This document shows positions 35,723-44,008 of a stretch of DNA of 64,000 nucleotides, piece after piece. The notes beneath the pieces were generated by a model that searched no databases, was not told the origin of the DNA, and saw only the letters and a program-made list of their open reading frames with translations. Position 1 is the stretch's first letter. Every line of letters starts with the position of its first letter. The DNA comes from JAWLCA01 sp041687395 (GTDB lineage: Bacteria > Pseudomonadota > Alphaproteobacteria > Rhodobacterales > Rhodobacteraceae), in NCBI GenBank assembly GCA_041687395.1, contig JAWLCA010000001.1:186001-250000 (forward strand), read 5' to 3'. The position numbers were made by a program, and so were the translations under genes.

Positions 35723-35797
35723 GAGTCGTCGCCGGGTCAAGGATCGCCGCAGGCGACCGCCGAAGGCGGCCATCGGTCCTTGACGCGGCGACGACTC
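35723..35797. repeat. Long imperfect inverted repeat (24-bp arms) before betA
   Basis: Arms 35723-35746 and 35774-35797 both read GAGTCGTCGCCG-GTCAAGGA-CG on opposite strands with only two mismatches. The 27 bases between them contain a smaller CCGCC-GAA-GGCGG hairpin. The whole structure ends 16 bases before the betA start. Its size is unusual for an operon spacer and suggests either an attenuator separating betA from betB or a small hairpin-type mobile repeat. The function is inferred only. Confidence 0.65.
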
Positions 35798-35813
35798 ACC
35801 GGGGATGGTGGGA

Positions 35814-37463
35814 ATGGACGCGGACTACGTGATCGTGGGGGCGGGATCGGCCGGGTGTGCGTTGGCCTGGCGGCTGGCTGAGGGCGGGCGCGATGTCGTC
35901 GTGATCGAGCATGGCGGCTCGGACGCCGGACCCTTCATCCAGATGCCTGGCGCGCTGTCTTATCCGATGAACATGGGGCTGTACGACTGGGGCCTGATGA
36001 CCGAGCCCGAGCCGCACTTGGGCGGGCGGCGGCTGGTCACGCCGCGGGGCAAGGTGATCGGCGGGTCGTCCAGCATCAACGGCATGGTCTATGTCCGCGG
36101 CCACCCGCGCGATTTCGACCACTGGGCCGAGGCGGGGGCGGCGGGCTGGGACTGGGCGTCGGTCCTGCCGTACTTCCGGCGAATGGAATCCTGGCACGGC
36201 GATACGGGCGACCCGGAGTGGCGCGGTCATGACGGCCCCTTGCACGTGACGCGGGGGGCGCGGGAGAATCCGCTGTTCGGCGCCTTCATCGAGGCCGGGC
36301 GGCAGGCGGGCTATCCGGTGACGCCCGACTACAACGGCGCGCAGCAGGAAGGCTTTGGCGCAATGGAGGCGACGATCTGGCAGGGTCGTCGCTGGTCGGC
36401 GGCGAACGCCTATCTGCGTCCGGCGTTGAAGCGGCCGAACTGCCGGCTGGTGCGGTGCCTTGCACGGCGCGTGGTGATCGAGGACGGCCGTGCGACGGGG
36501 GTGGAGATCCGGCGCGGCAGGCGCATCGAGGTGATCGGGGCGCGGGCCGAGGTGATCCTAGCGGCGTCGTCGCTCAATACGCCGAAGCTGCTGATGCTGT
36601 CGGGGATCGGGCCGGGGGCGCATCTGGCCGAGCATGGCATCCCTGTGGTCGCTGACCGCCCCGGCGTCGGCGCAAACCTGCAGGATCATCTGGAGGTCTA
36701 TCTTCAGTTTGCGTCGAAACTTCCTGTATCGCTTTACAAATACTGGAACATGCCGGGCAAGGCCTGGGTGGGGGCGAACTGGCTGTTCCTGCGCCGCGGC
36801 CCTGGCACGTCGAACCAGTTCGAGGCCTGCGGCTTCATCCGCTCGGCCGCCGGCATCGACTACCCCGACATCCAGTATCACTTCCTGCCCATCGCGGTGC
36901 GTTACGATGGCAAGGCCGTGGCCGACGGCCACGGATTCCAGGCCCATGTCGGGCCGATGCGGTCGAAATCGCGCGGGGCGGTCACGCTGCGGTCGGCCGA
37001 CCCCGAGGCCGCGCCGGTAATCCGGTTCAACTACATGTCGCACCCCGACGACTGGGCCGAGTTCCGCGCCTGCGTCCGGCTGACACGCGAGATCTTCGCC
37101 CAGCCGGCGATGTCGGAATACGTGAAGCACGAGATTCAGCCGGGCGCAGCGGTGCAGACCGACGATCAGATCGACGCCTTCATCCGCGAGCATGCGGAAA
37201 GCGCCTATCACCCCTGCGGCACGGCGCGGATCGGGCGGCGCGACGATCCAATGGCCGTGGTTGATCCGGAGTGCCGGGTGATCGGGGTTGAGGGGCTGCG
37301 GGTCGCCGACAGCTCGATCTTTCCGCGCATCACCAACGGCAATCTGAACGCACCCTCGATCATGGTGGGGGAAAAGGCTGCCGATCACATCCTGAACCGC
37401 AGGCTACCGCCCGCGAACCTGCAACCCTGGGTGCATCCGGACTGGGAAACCGCGCAGCGCTGA
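35814..37463 (+). CDS. betA: Choline dehydrogenase
   Basis: This membrane-associated FAD-dependent GMC oxidoreductase oxidises choline to betaine aldehyde. It has 549 residues. The FAD motif is YVIVGAGSAGCALAWRL at the start. The GMC signatures follow: GKVIGGSSSINGMVYVRG, and in the middle ASSLNTPKLLMLSGIGP. The catalytic region has YHPCGTARIG and the His/Asn end NGNLNAPSIMVGEKAADHIL. The ATG at 35814 (MDADYVI) was chosen over 35805 because spacing from the GGTGGG site is better. It is separated from betB by 235 bases with two strong hairpins. Confidence 0.96.
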   Translation: MDADYVIVGAGSAGCALAWRLAEGGRDVVVIEHGGSDAGPFIQMPGALSYPMNMGLYDWGLMTEPEPHLGGRRLVTPRGKVIGGSSSINGMVYVRGHPRDFDHWAEAGAAGWDWASVLPYFRRMESWHGDTGDPEWRGHDGPLHVTRGARENPLFGAFIEAGRQAGYPVTPDYNGAQQEGFGAMEATIWQGRRWSAANAYLRPALKRPNCRLVRCLARRVVIEDGRATGVEIRRGRRIEVIGARAEVILAASSLNTPKLLMLSGIGPGAHLAEHGIPVVADRPGVGANLQDHLEVYLQFASKLPVSLYKYWNMPGKAWVGANWLFLRRGPGTSNQFEACGFIRSAAGIDYPDIQYHFLPIAVRYDGKAVADGHGFQAHVGPMRSKSRGAVTLRSADPEAAPVIRFNYMSHPDDWAEFRACVRLTREIFAQPAMSEYVKHEIQPGAAVQTDDQIDAFIREHAESAYHPCGTARIGRRDDPMAVVDPECRVIGVEGLRVADSSIFPRITNGNLNAPSIMVGEKAADHILNRRLPPANLQPWVHPDWETAQR

Positions 37464-37533
37464 TACCCCTCTGCGCCTAGGCACAGGGTGCCCGCCATCG
37501 GCGCAGGTTGCGGAAAGCGCCGCGCCGCGTGAT

Positions 37534-38124
37534 ATGTCAGGGATGAAAAAGACCGCTGATCCCCTGCTCGCCCTGGAAACCCGTACCGGTCTGCCGGATG
37601 CGCTGCGCGTGCTGCTGCGCGAGTATCCGCGCGAGGGGTGGGAACAGCATCGCCATTTCGAGGGATTGGTGCGCTTCTGGATGGAACGCCACCTGATGTT
37701 CCGCGAGGTGCTGGACCGTCTGAACACCGCCGCCGAGGCGCGGCTCGACAATCGGATCGACGCACAGGCCTTTGGCCATCAGACCGGGCGGCTGGGGGGC
37801 TTTCTGCTGAACCAGCTCCACGGCCACCACATGATCGAGGACGAGCACTATTTCCCCACCCTCGCCGGGATGGAGGTGCGGCTGGAGCATGGCTTCGACC
37901 TGCTGGACGGCGACCATCACGCGCTGGACGGGCATATCCACGCCATGGCAGAAGGCATGAATGCGACAATCCGTGCCATCGCCGAGGGCGGCGGTCGCGA
38001 CGAGACGGGGCGGCTTCACATCGATCTGCAACGCTTCACCCGATTCCTTGACCGGCACCTGGTCGACGAAGAGGAACTGGTGGTGCCGGTGATCCTGAAG
38101 CACGGGCCCGCACGGCTGGGCTAA
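37534..38124 (+). CDS. Hemerythrin HHE domain protein
   Basis: This 196-residue cytoplasmic protein has a four-helix hemerythrin-like cation-binding domain. Conserved His/Glu positions are seen in WEQHRHFEGLVRF and HHMIEDEHYFPTL, then GDHHALDGHIHAM, and FLDRHLVDEEELVVPVIL, which can form a di-iron site. Proteins of this kind sense or buffer oxygen, nitric oxide or iron, but no specific role can be assigned. It stands alone between betA and the M20 hydrolase on the same strand. Confidence 0.88.
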   Translation: MSGMKKTADPLLALETRTGLPDALRVLLREYPREGWEQHRHFEGLVRFWMERHLMFREVLDRLNTAAEARLDNRIDAQAFGHQTGRLGGFLLNQLHGHHMIEDEHYFPTLAGMEVRLEHGFDLLDGDHHALDGHIHAMAEGMNATIRAIAEGGGRDETGRLHIDLQRFTRFLDRHLVDEEELVVPVILKHGPARLG

Positions 38125-38178
38125 CGCTTGCGGGGTTTCGGCTTCCGAGGCAGAAAGGCCCGAGAGAAGGAGACATCC

Positions 38179-39345
38179 ATGCCGATCCGCAACCGTTTCG
38201 CCGAACTGCTGCCCGAAATCACCGAATGGCGCCGGGATTTTCATGAACACCCGGAACTGCTGTTCGAAACCCACCGCACCGCAAAGGTCGTGGCCGAGAA
38301 GCTGCGGGAATTCGGCTGTGACGAAGTGGTGACCGGGATCGGGCGCGTGGGCGTGGTTGGCGTGATCAAGGGCAAGACCGACACCGCGGGCCGCGTGGTC
38401 GGGCTGCGCGCCGATATGGATGCGCTGCCGATCAACGAGGCGACGGATCTGCCCTATGCCTCGAAAACGTCGGGTCTGATGCATGCCTGCGGCCATGACG
38501 GGCACACCGCCATGCTGCTGGGCGCGGCGAAGTATCTGGCCGAGACGCGCAATTTCGACGGCACCGCCGTGGTGATCTTCCAGCCCGCCGAAGAAGGCGG
38601 CGGTGGCGGGCGCGAGATGGTCGAGGACGGGATGATGGACCGCTTCGGCATCCAGGAGGTCTATGGCATGCACAACATGCCGGGCATTCCGGTGGGCGCG
38701 TTCGCGATCAAGCCGGGGGCCTTCTTTGCCGCGACTGACCAGTTCGAGATCGTGCTGGAGGGTCGGGGCGGGCACGCCGCCAAGCCGCACGAGACGATCG
38801 ACACCACGGTGATGGCGGCGCAGCTGGTGCTGGCGCTGCAGACCATCGCCTCGCGCAATGCCGATCCGCTGAAACCGATCGTGGTTTCGGTCACCTCGTT
38901 CCAGACCGATTCCACCGCCTTCAATGTGATCCCGCAGAAGGTGACGCTGCGTGGTACGATCCGGACTCATGACGCCGATATCCGCAAGCTGGCCGAGGAA
39001 CGGCTGAAGGCAATCTCGACCTCGGTGGCTGAAGCGTTCGGGGGCACGGCAGAGGTGCGGCACATGCCGGGCTATCCGGCGATGGTGAACCATGAGGCGC
39101 AGACGGAATTCGCGGCCGAGGTGGCGCGCAAGATCGCGGGGGACGTGATCACCGACACGCCCGCGATCATGGGGGGCGAGGATTTCGCCTACATGCTGGA
39201 GGCGCGGCCGGGGGCCTATATCCTGGTGGGGAACGGAGACACGGCAATGGTGCACCACCCGGCCTACAACTTCGACGATAACGCGATTCCGGCCGGATGC
39301 AGCTGGTATGCGGGGATCGTGGAAGAGCGGATGCCGGTGGCCTGA
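38179..39345 (+). CDS. M20 family amidohydrolase (hippurate hydrolase-like)
   Basis: This zinc metallopeptidase-fold amidohydrolase has 388 residues. Metal and catalytic residues are visible: RADMDALPI, HACGHDGHTAMLLGAA, QPAEEGGGGGREM with the catalytic Glu pair, MHNMPG and GGEDFAYMLE. The central dimerisation domain follows RGGHAAKPH. Likely substrates are N-acyl amino acids (hippurate or acetyl-amino acid types). An in-frame upstream TTG was rejected in favour of the ATG at 38179. It ends 18 bases before repeat copy 3. Confidence 0.93.
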   Translation: MPIRNRFAELLPEITEWRRDFHEHPELLFETHRTAKVVAEKLREFGCDEVVTGIGRVGVVGVIKGKTDTAGRVVGLRADMDALPINEATDLPYASKTSGLMHACGHDGHTAMLLGAAKYLAETRNFDGTAVVIFQPAEEGGGGGREMVEDGMMDRFGIQEVYGMHNMPGIPVGAFAIKPGAFFAATDQFEIVLEGRGGHAAKPHETIDTTVMAAQLVLALQTIASRNADPLKPIVVSVTSFQTDSTAFNVIPQKVTLRGTIRTHDADIRKLAEERLKAISTSVAEAFGGTAEVRHMPGYPAMVNHEAQTEFAAEVARKIAGDVITDTPAIMGGEDFAYMLEARPGAYILVGNGDTAMVHHPAYNFDDNAIPAGCSWYAGIVEERMPVA

Positions 39346-39363
39346 CCGGGGCTGCTCACAGTC

Positions 39364-39435
39364 TGCTCACGCGTGAGCAAAATTCCAAGCGCCTGAAAAG
39401 GAACGATTTCCGGTTTTTTGTTAACCGAAGATCAA
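39364..39435. repeat. 72-bp dispersed palindrome/CtrA-like element, copy 3
   Basis: TGCTCACGCGTGAGCA (39364-39379) is followed by a 41-base spacer ending in six T and G, then TTAA-N7-TCAA (39421-39435). Spacing is identical to the other two copies. A partial extra half (CTGCTCACA) lies just before the palindrome. The last bases contain the stop of the following minus-strand gene. It occupies the space between two convergent genes. Confidence 0.82.
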
Positions 39436-40130
39436 CTCTTTCCGAGGGCTCCGCGCAGGACCGCGCCGGCCATGACGGCAATGCCGACGCCCGCCAACGC
39501 CGCCAGAACCGGCGCGTTTGGCAGGTTCTGAACCACCACCGCGACAAGGGCCCAGATCACGGTCAGGCCGTATTCGGGGGCCTGCGGCAGGCGCAGTTGC
39601 ACGGTGCCGCCGATCAGTACGGCGAGCGTCAGGGCGGCGACGGCGGCCAGCGGTTCCGACAGCACACCGTAGCCGCCCACCATCAGACCGATCGACACGC
39701 AACTGGCCCCCGTCAGCCAGCCGGCATAGATCGCCAGCGGCGCCTGCATCAACCAGCGGTCGGCGCGGGGCGACGCGAACAGGGCGAGCAGCGCCGCGAT
39801 CAGCATCACCCAGATCAGCACTGTCGCCCAGACGGCCGAGGTATTCGCCACCCCGATCCAGCCCGACCCGACGCCGAGGCTGACGAACAGCGGCCAGCGC
39901 GGCGCATCCCATTCGTCGTCATCGGCGCGCTTCAGCAGGCCGAACACGGCATGCACGATCAGCCACAGGTAGATCAGCCCCCAGATCGCGAAGGCGTAGC
40001 CCGCAGGCTGGGTCGGCGGGTCGTCCTGCGGGACGGGGAACAGGTTGGGGTCGAACCCCGAAAACCCGTCGGTGAAATAGGGCGAGACCACGAAGCCGAG
40101 CGTCGCAACCAGCACAAGGATCGCCTTCAT
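39432..40130 (-). CDS. Multi-span membrane protein, TspO/MBR-like
   Basis: This 232-residue integral membrane protein has about seven hydrophobic segments. It resembles the longer tryptophan-rich TspO-related proteins: FPVPQDDPPTQPAGYAFAIW and LIYLWLIVHAVFGLL near the start, NTSAVWATVLIWVML in the middle. Known TspO proteins have five helices and about 160 residues, so this is at best a distant relative. The start at 40130 (MKAILVLVATLG) follows serS by 46 bases on the same strand. The stop lies inside repeat copy 3. Its function is unknown. Confidence 0.6.
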   Translation of the reverse strand: MKAILVLVATLGFVVSPYFTDGFSGFDPNLFPVPQDDPPTQPAGYAFAIWGLIYLWLIVHAVFGLLKRADDDEWDAPRWPLFVSLGVGSGWIGVANTSAVWATVLIWVMLIAALLALFASPRADRWLMQAPLAIYAGWLTGASCVSIGLMVGGYGVLSEPLAAVAALTLAVLIGGTVQLRLPQAPEYGLTVIWALVAVVVQNLPNAPVLAALAGVGIAVMAGAVLRGALGKS

Positions 40131-40176
40131 CCGCCGGTTGCCGGGGCGGGCGGTCAGAGCGTCAAAGTCCGAGCGG

Positions 40177-41466
40177 TTATTCAAGCGTCCCCTCCGGGGT
40201 GATGCGGGTCTTGCCGCCAAGATAGGGGTGCAGGGCCTGCGGCAAGTTGACCCCGCCGTCGGCGGTCTGGCCATTCTCCAGCACCGCGATCAGCGCGCGA
40301 CCCACGGCAAGGCCCGAACCGTTCAGGGTATGCACATATTCCGGCTTGCCGCCGGTGGGGCGGTAGCGGGCGTTCATGCGGCGGGCCTGAAAGTCGCCGC
40401 AGACCGATACGCTGCTGATTTCGCGGTATTTTCCCTGTCCGGGCAACCAGACCTCGATATCATGGGTCTTTTGCGCGCCAAAGCCCATGTCGCCGGTGCA
40501 CAGCACCACGGTGCGATAGGGCAGGCCGAGGCGTTCCAACACGGTTTCGGCGCAGCGGGTCATGCGGTCGTGTTCAGCCAGGCTGGTCTTGTGGGTGGTG
40601 ATCGAGACCATCTCCACCTTCTCGAACTGGTGCTGGCGCAGCATGCCGGATGTGTCCTTGCCGGCCGATCCGGCCTCGGACCGGAAGCACTGGGTGTGCG
40701 CGGTCAGGCGGAGGGGGAGTTGATTCTCCTCAAGAATATCGCCTGCGACGCTGTTGGTCAGTGTCACCTCGGACGTCGGGATCAGCCACCAGCCGTTGGT
40801 GGTGCGATAGCTGTCCTCGGCGAATTTCGGCAACTGGTTGGTGCCGAACATCGCCTCGTCCCGGACCAGGACGGGGGTGATGGTTTCGGTCAGGCCGTGT
40901 TCGGTGGTGTGCAGGTCCAGCATGAACTGGGCCAGCGCGCGGTGCAGGCGGGCCACGGCGCCGCGCAGGACGACGAAGCGGCTGCCCGAGAGTTTTGCGG
41001 CCGTCGCGAAATCCATGCCGGGGATAACCCCCTGAATTTCGTAGTGTTCTTTTGGTGCGAAGTCGAAGTCGCGCGGGGTGCCCCAGCGGTGGAGTTCGAC
41101 ATTGTCGGCCTCGTCCCGGCCCTCTGGCACCTCGGGCAGGGGGCTGTTGGGCAGGGTGGCCAGCAGGTCGGTGAGGCGTGCGTCGCCCTCTTTCGCCTCT
41201 TGTTCCAGCGCGGCCATGCGGTCCTTCTTCGCGGCGACCTCGGCGCGCAGGCGGTCGAATTCGGCTTCGTCCCCGCGCCCCTTGGCCTGGCCTACCGCCT
41301 TGGAAAGGCTGTTGATCTCCGACTTCAGCGTTTCGGCCGAATGGATCGCGGCGCGCCGCGCCTCGTCGATCGCCAGAACCTCCGCCGAGGCGGCGGGCAG
41401 CCCGCGGCTGGCGAGCGCGGCGTCGAAGGCTTCGGGGTTTTCGCGGATCGCGCGGATGTCGTGCAT
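40177..41466 (-). CDS. serS: Serine--tRNA ligase
   Basis: This class II aminoacyl-tRNA synthetase charges tRNA-Ser and tRNA-Sec with serine. It has 429 residues. The N-terminal coiled-coil arm spans about residues 27-105 (KSEINSLSKAVGQAKG.., VAAKKDRMAALEQEAKE). Class II motif 2 is seen as FRSEAGSAGKDTSGMLRQHQ. Motif 3 appears as NGSGLAVGRALIAVLEN. The start is the ATG at 41466 (MHDIRAIRENPEAFD), as in the family. A 500-base gap without genes lies upstream. Confidence 0.98.
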   Translation of the reverse strand: MHDIRAIRENPEAFDAALASRGLPAASAEVLAIDEARRAAIHSAETLKSEINSLSKAVGQAKGRGDEAEFDRLRAEVAAKKDRMAALEQEAKEGDARLTDLLATLPNSPLPEVPEGRDEADNVELHRWGTPRDFDFAPKEHYEIQGVIPGMDFATAAKLSGSRFVVLRGAVARLHRALAQFMLDLHTTEHGLTETITPVLVRDEAMFGTNQLPKFAEDSYRTTNGWWLIPTSEVTLTNSVAGDILEENQLPLRLTAHTQCFRSEAGSAGKDTSGMLRQHQFEKVEMVSITTHKTSLAEHDRMTRCAETVLERLGLPYRTVVLCTGDMGFGAQKTHDIEVWLPGQGKYREISSVSVCGDFQARRMNARYRPTGGKPEYVHTLNGSGLAVGRALIAVLENGQTADGGVNLPQALHPYLGGKTRITPEGTLE

Positions 41467-41550
41467 GGCTTCCTCGGGGTCGCAGTTCCGGCCCCCGTAT
41501 GCCCGATCGCGGCGGTCAGGTGAACCGCGAAAACGGCCGCCAGCAACGCG

Positions 41551-41588
41551 CCACCACCCTGCCACCACCCTGCCACCACCCTGCCACC
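41551..41588. repeat. 11-bp tandem repeat, about 3.5 copies
   Basis: The unit CCACCACCCTG occurs three times without change, followed by a partial CCACC. The last copy runs into the inverted repeat TGCCACC-GGGGC-GGTGGCA. The repeat lies in a gene-free region 85 bases upstream of serS and is expected to vary in copy number between strains. Confidence 0.85.
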
Positions 41589-41796
41589 GGGGCGGTGGCA
41601 CCTCCGTTCGCACGCCAACCGACTTCTGCAACGGCATAACGGCAACGCGGGAACCGTGGGGGCTGGCGGCGCGTTGATGGCTCGGTGCGCGTGACGGGGT
41701 GACCCTCCCCCTTTCTGCGTGCCGGCAGGCCCGGCCGTAAGCGACGTGCCTGTGCCTCTGTGACGGCCGGTCCGACGCTCCCACCGTCCGGCCCAG

Positions 41797-41831
41797 ACAG
41801 CGCTGGCCGACCCCTCAGCGGCCGGCGCTGT
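41797..41831. other. Strong hairpin upstream of yajC
   Basis: The arms ACAGCGCTGGCCG and CGGCCGGCGCTGT pair over 13 positions with one G-U and enclose a 9-base loop. CGCCCTTT follows on the plus strand, so it could be a weak terminator of an upstream small transcript or part of a leader. Confidence 0.55.
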
Positions 41832-41966
41832 CGCCCTTTCCGGGGGCCAGTTCACGGCAATATCAAGCGGCCCCGGGTTTGCTTGCCAACCCCGGCGGCC
41901 AAATATAGGGTGCGCGCCAATCTGAACCGGGCGGGGCTGCACCCCGCATTCATCCGAGGGGACATC

Positions 41967-42290
41967 ATGTTCGTCACACCCGCCTACGCCCAAGCCGCCG
42001 GGGGCGGCGCCAGCGCCTTCGCCACCTTCATCCCGCTGATCCTGATCTTCGCGATCATGTACCTGCTGCTGATCCGTCCGCAGCAGAAGAAGATGAAGGA
42101 GCATCGCAACATGGTCGAGGCGCTGCGCCGCGGCGATCAGGTGGTGACCGCGGGCGGGTTGATCGGCAAGGTCAGCAAGGTCAAGGAAGACGGCGAGCTG
42201 GAGGTCGAACTGGCCGAAGGCGTGAAGGTGCGCGTCGTGCGCCACACCATCGCGCAGGTTCTGAGCAAGAGCGAACCCGTCAAGAGCTGA
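41967..42290 (+). CDS. yajC: Preprotein translocase subunit YajC
   Basis: This accessory subunit associates with SecDF at the inner membrane. It has 107 residues. One transmembrane helix (FIPLILIFAIMYLLLI) is followed by the family motif RPQQKKMKEHRNMVEAL and GDQVVTAGGLIGKV, with a small beta-rich domain. The ATG at 41967 has a GAGGGGA site. It begins the yajC-secD-secF operon, which continues into the cytochrome c maturation genes. Confidence 0.97.
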   Translation: MFVTPAYAQAAGGGASAFATFIPLILIFAIMYLLLIRPQQKKMKEHRNMVEALRRGDQVVTAGGLIGKVSKVKEDGELEVELAEGVKVRVVRHTIAQVLSKSEPVKS

Positions 42291-42328
42291 CGCGGCAGGA
42301 CGCGCCTGTTCGCGTCATGGGGTAGACG

Positions 42329-43996
42329 ATGCTGGTATTTCCGATCTGGAAGCGGATTCTCATCTGGGGGCTGTGTGCGGCCGGCATCCTGCTGGCGATG
42401 CCGAACCTGTTCTACGAACGGGTGGAGCGGCACAACGATGCGGTCGCCGCGATCGAGGCCGCGGGCGGCATGATCAGCCCCGAGCTTGAGGCCGAGCGTG
42501 CGCTGTGGCCGGATTACCTGCCCTCCGATCTGGTCAATCTGGGCCTCGACCTGCGCGGCGGGGCGCATCTTCTGGCCGAGGTGCACGTGGCCGACGTCTA
42601 TTCCGGGCGGATCGACGGGATGTGGCCAGACGTGCGCGATGCCCTGCGGGCCGAGCGCGAGGTGGTGGGCAATGTGCGCCGCACGCCGTCGGCCGAGGGG
42701 GTGCTTCGGGTGCAGATCTCGAACTCCGACGGCATGGCCCGCGCGCTGCAGGTGGTGCGGGATCTGGCGCGCCCGGTGGTGACGGTGACCGGCATGGGCG
42801 CGACCGATCTGGACGTGCGCGCCGAGGGAGACGAGATCGTCGTCAGCCTGTCGGAGGCAGAGCAGGCCGCCACCGATGACCGCACGATGCAGCAGAGCCT
42901 TGAGATCATCCGCCGCCGGGTGGACGAGGTCGGCACCCGCGAGCCCACGATCATGCGCCAGGGCGAGGATCGCATCCTGATCCAGGTGCCGGGCATTGGA
43001 TCGGCGGCCGAGTTGAAGGCGCTGATCGGCACCACCGCGCGGCTGACGTTCCACCCGGTCGTGGGCCGCGCCGACAATGCCGATCAGGATCCCGGTCCGC
43101 GCAACGAGATTCTGCCGTCGATGGACGAGCCGGGGGTGTTCTACATCGTGGAATCGGAGCCGGTCGTGACCGGCGAGGAACTGGTGGATGCCCAGCCCGC
43201 CTTCGACCAGAACGGCCGGCCGGCGGTGAACTTCCGCTTCAATCCGAGCGGCGGGCGCGCGTTTGGCGACTATACCGCGCAGAACATCGGCAACCCCTTT
43301 GCCATCGTGCTGGACGAAGAGGTGATTTCCGCCCCCGTGATCCAGAGCCATATTCCGGGCGGGTCGGGCATCATAACGGGGCGCTTCACGGTCGAGGAAT
43401 CGACGCAGCTTGCGATCCTGCTGCGGGCCGGGGCGCTGCCGGCCGAGATGACCTTCCTTGAAGAACGCACCATCGGCCCGGAACTGGGCGCGGATTCGAT
43501 CGAAGCCGGGCGGATCGCGGCGATGTTCGCGATGGGCGCGGTGCTGGTCTTCATGGTGGCCAGCTACGGCTGGTTCGGGGTAATCGCGAACATTGCGCTG
43601 CTGATCAACATCGGGCTGATCTTCGGCCTGCTGAGCCTGATCGGGGCGACGCTGACGCTGCCGGGAATCGCGGGGATCGTGCTGACCATCGGCATGGCGG
43701 TCGATGCGAACGTGCTGGTGTTCGAGCGGATCAAGGAAGAGCTGAAGACCGCGCGCGGCGTGGCCCGCGCGATCGAGCTGGGCTACGAGAAGGCGTTGTC
43801 GGCCATCCTGGACGCGAACATCACCACCTTCATCATCGCGACGATCCTGTTCGCGCTGGGCTCGGGTCCGGTGCGCGGCTTCTCGGTCACGCTGGGGCTG
43901 GGGATCTTCACCTCGGTCTTCACCGCGATCTTCGTGACGCGGCTGATCATCGTGACCTGGTACGAACGCCGCCGCCCGAAAACCATCGTCGTCTGA
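42329..43996 (+). CDS. secD: Protein translocase subunit SecD
   Basis: This inner-membrane subunit uses the proton gradient to pull preproteins through SecYEG on the periplasmic side. It has 555 residues with a first helix near residue 10, a large periplasmic P1 domain starting around LGLDLRGGAHLLAEV, and five C-terminal helices. The conserved GMAVDANVLVFERIKEE loop of SecD is intact. It lies 38 bases after yajC and 12 bases before secF. Confidence 0.98.
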   Translation: MLVFPIWKRILIWGLCAAGILLAMPNLFYERVERHNDAVAAIEAAGGMISPELEAERALWPDYLPSDLVNLGLDLRGGAHLLAEVHVADVYSGRIDGMWPDVRDALRAEREVVGNVRRTPSAEGVLRVQISNSDGMARALQVVRDLARPVVTVTGMGATDLDVRAEGDEIVVSLSEAEQAATDDRTMQQSLEIIRRRVDEVGTREPTIMRQGEDRILIQVPGIGSAAELKALIGTTARLTFHPVVGRADNADQDPGPRNEILPSMDEPGVFYIVESEPVVTGEELVDAQPAFDQNGRPAVNFRFNPSGGRAFGDYTAQNIGNPFAIVLDEEVISAPVIQSHIPGGSGIITGRFTVEESTQLAILLRAGALPAEMTFLEERTIGPELGADSIEAGRIAAMFAMGAVLVFMVASYGWFGVIANIALLINIGLIFGLLSLIGATLTLPGIAGIVLTIGMAVDANVLVFERIKEELKTARGVARAIELGYEKALSAILDANITTFIIATILFALGSGPVRGFSVTLGLGIFTSVFTAIFVTRLIIVTWYERRRPKTIVV

Positions 43997-44008
43997 GAGG
44001 GGACTGCC

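Larger units (their letters stand above)
41467..41966. other. 500-base gene-free region between serS and yajC
   Basis: No supportable gene is seen on either strand. The region contains an 11-bp tandem repeat (41551-41588) and a 7-bp stem TGCCACC/GGTGGCA next to it. A GGCCGG/CCGGCC inverted repeat (41765-41793) and a 13-bp stem (41797-41831) follow. A possible promoter for yajC is TTGCCA at 41883 and TATAGG at 41904 (15-base spacing, weak). The dense hairpins suggest a structured leader or a small RNA, which is inference. Confidence 0.5.

Noticed and set aside
41551..41588. CRISPR array
   Set aside because: The 11-bp units are contiguous without spacers and no cas gene is present; it is a simple tandem repeat.
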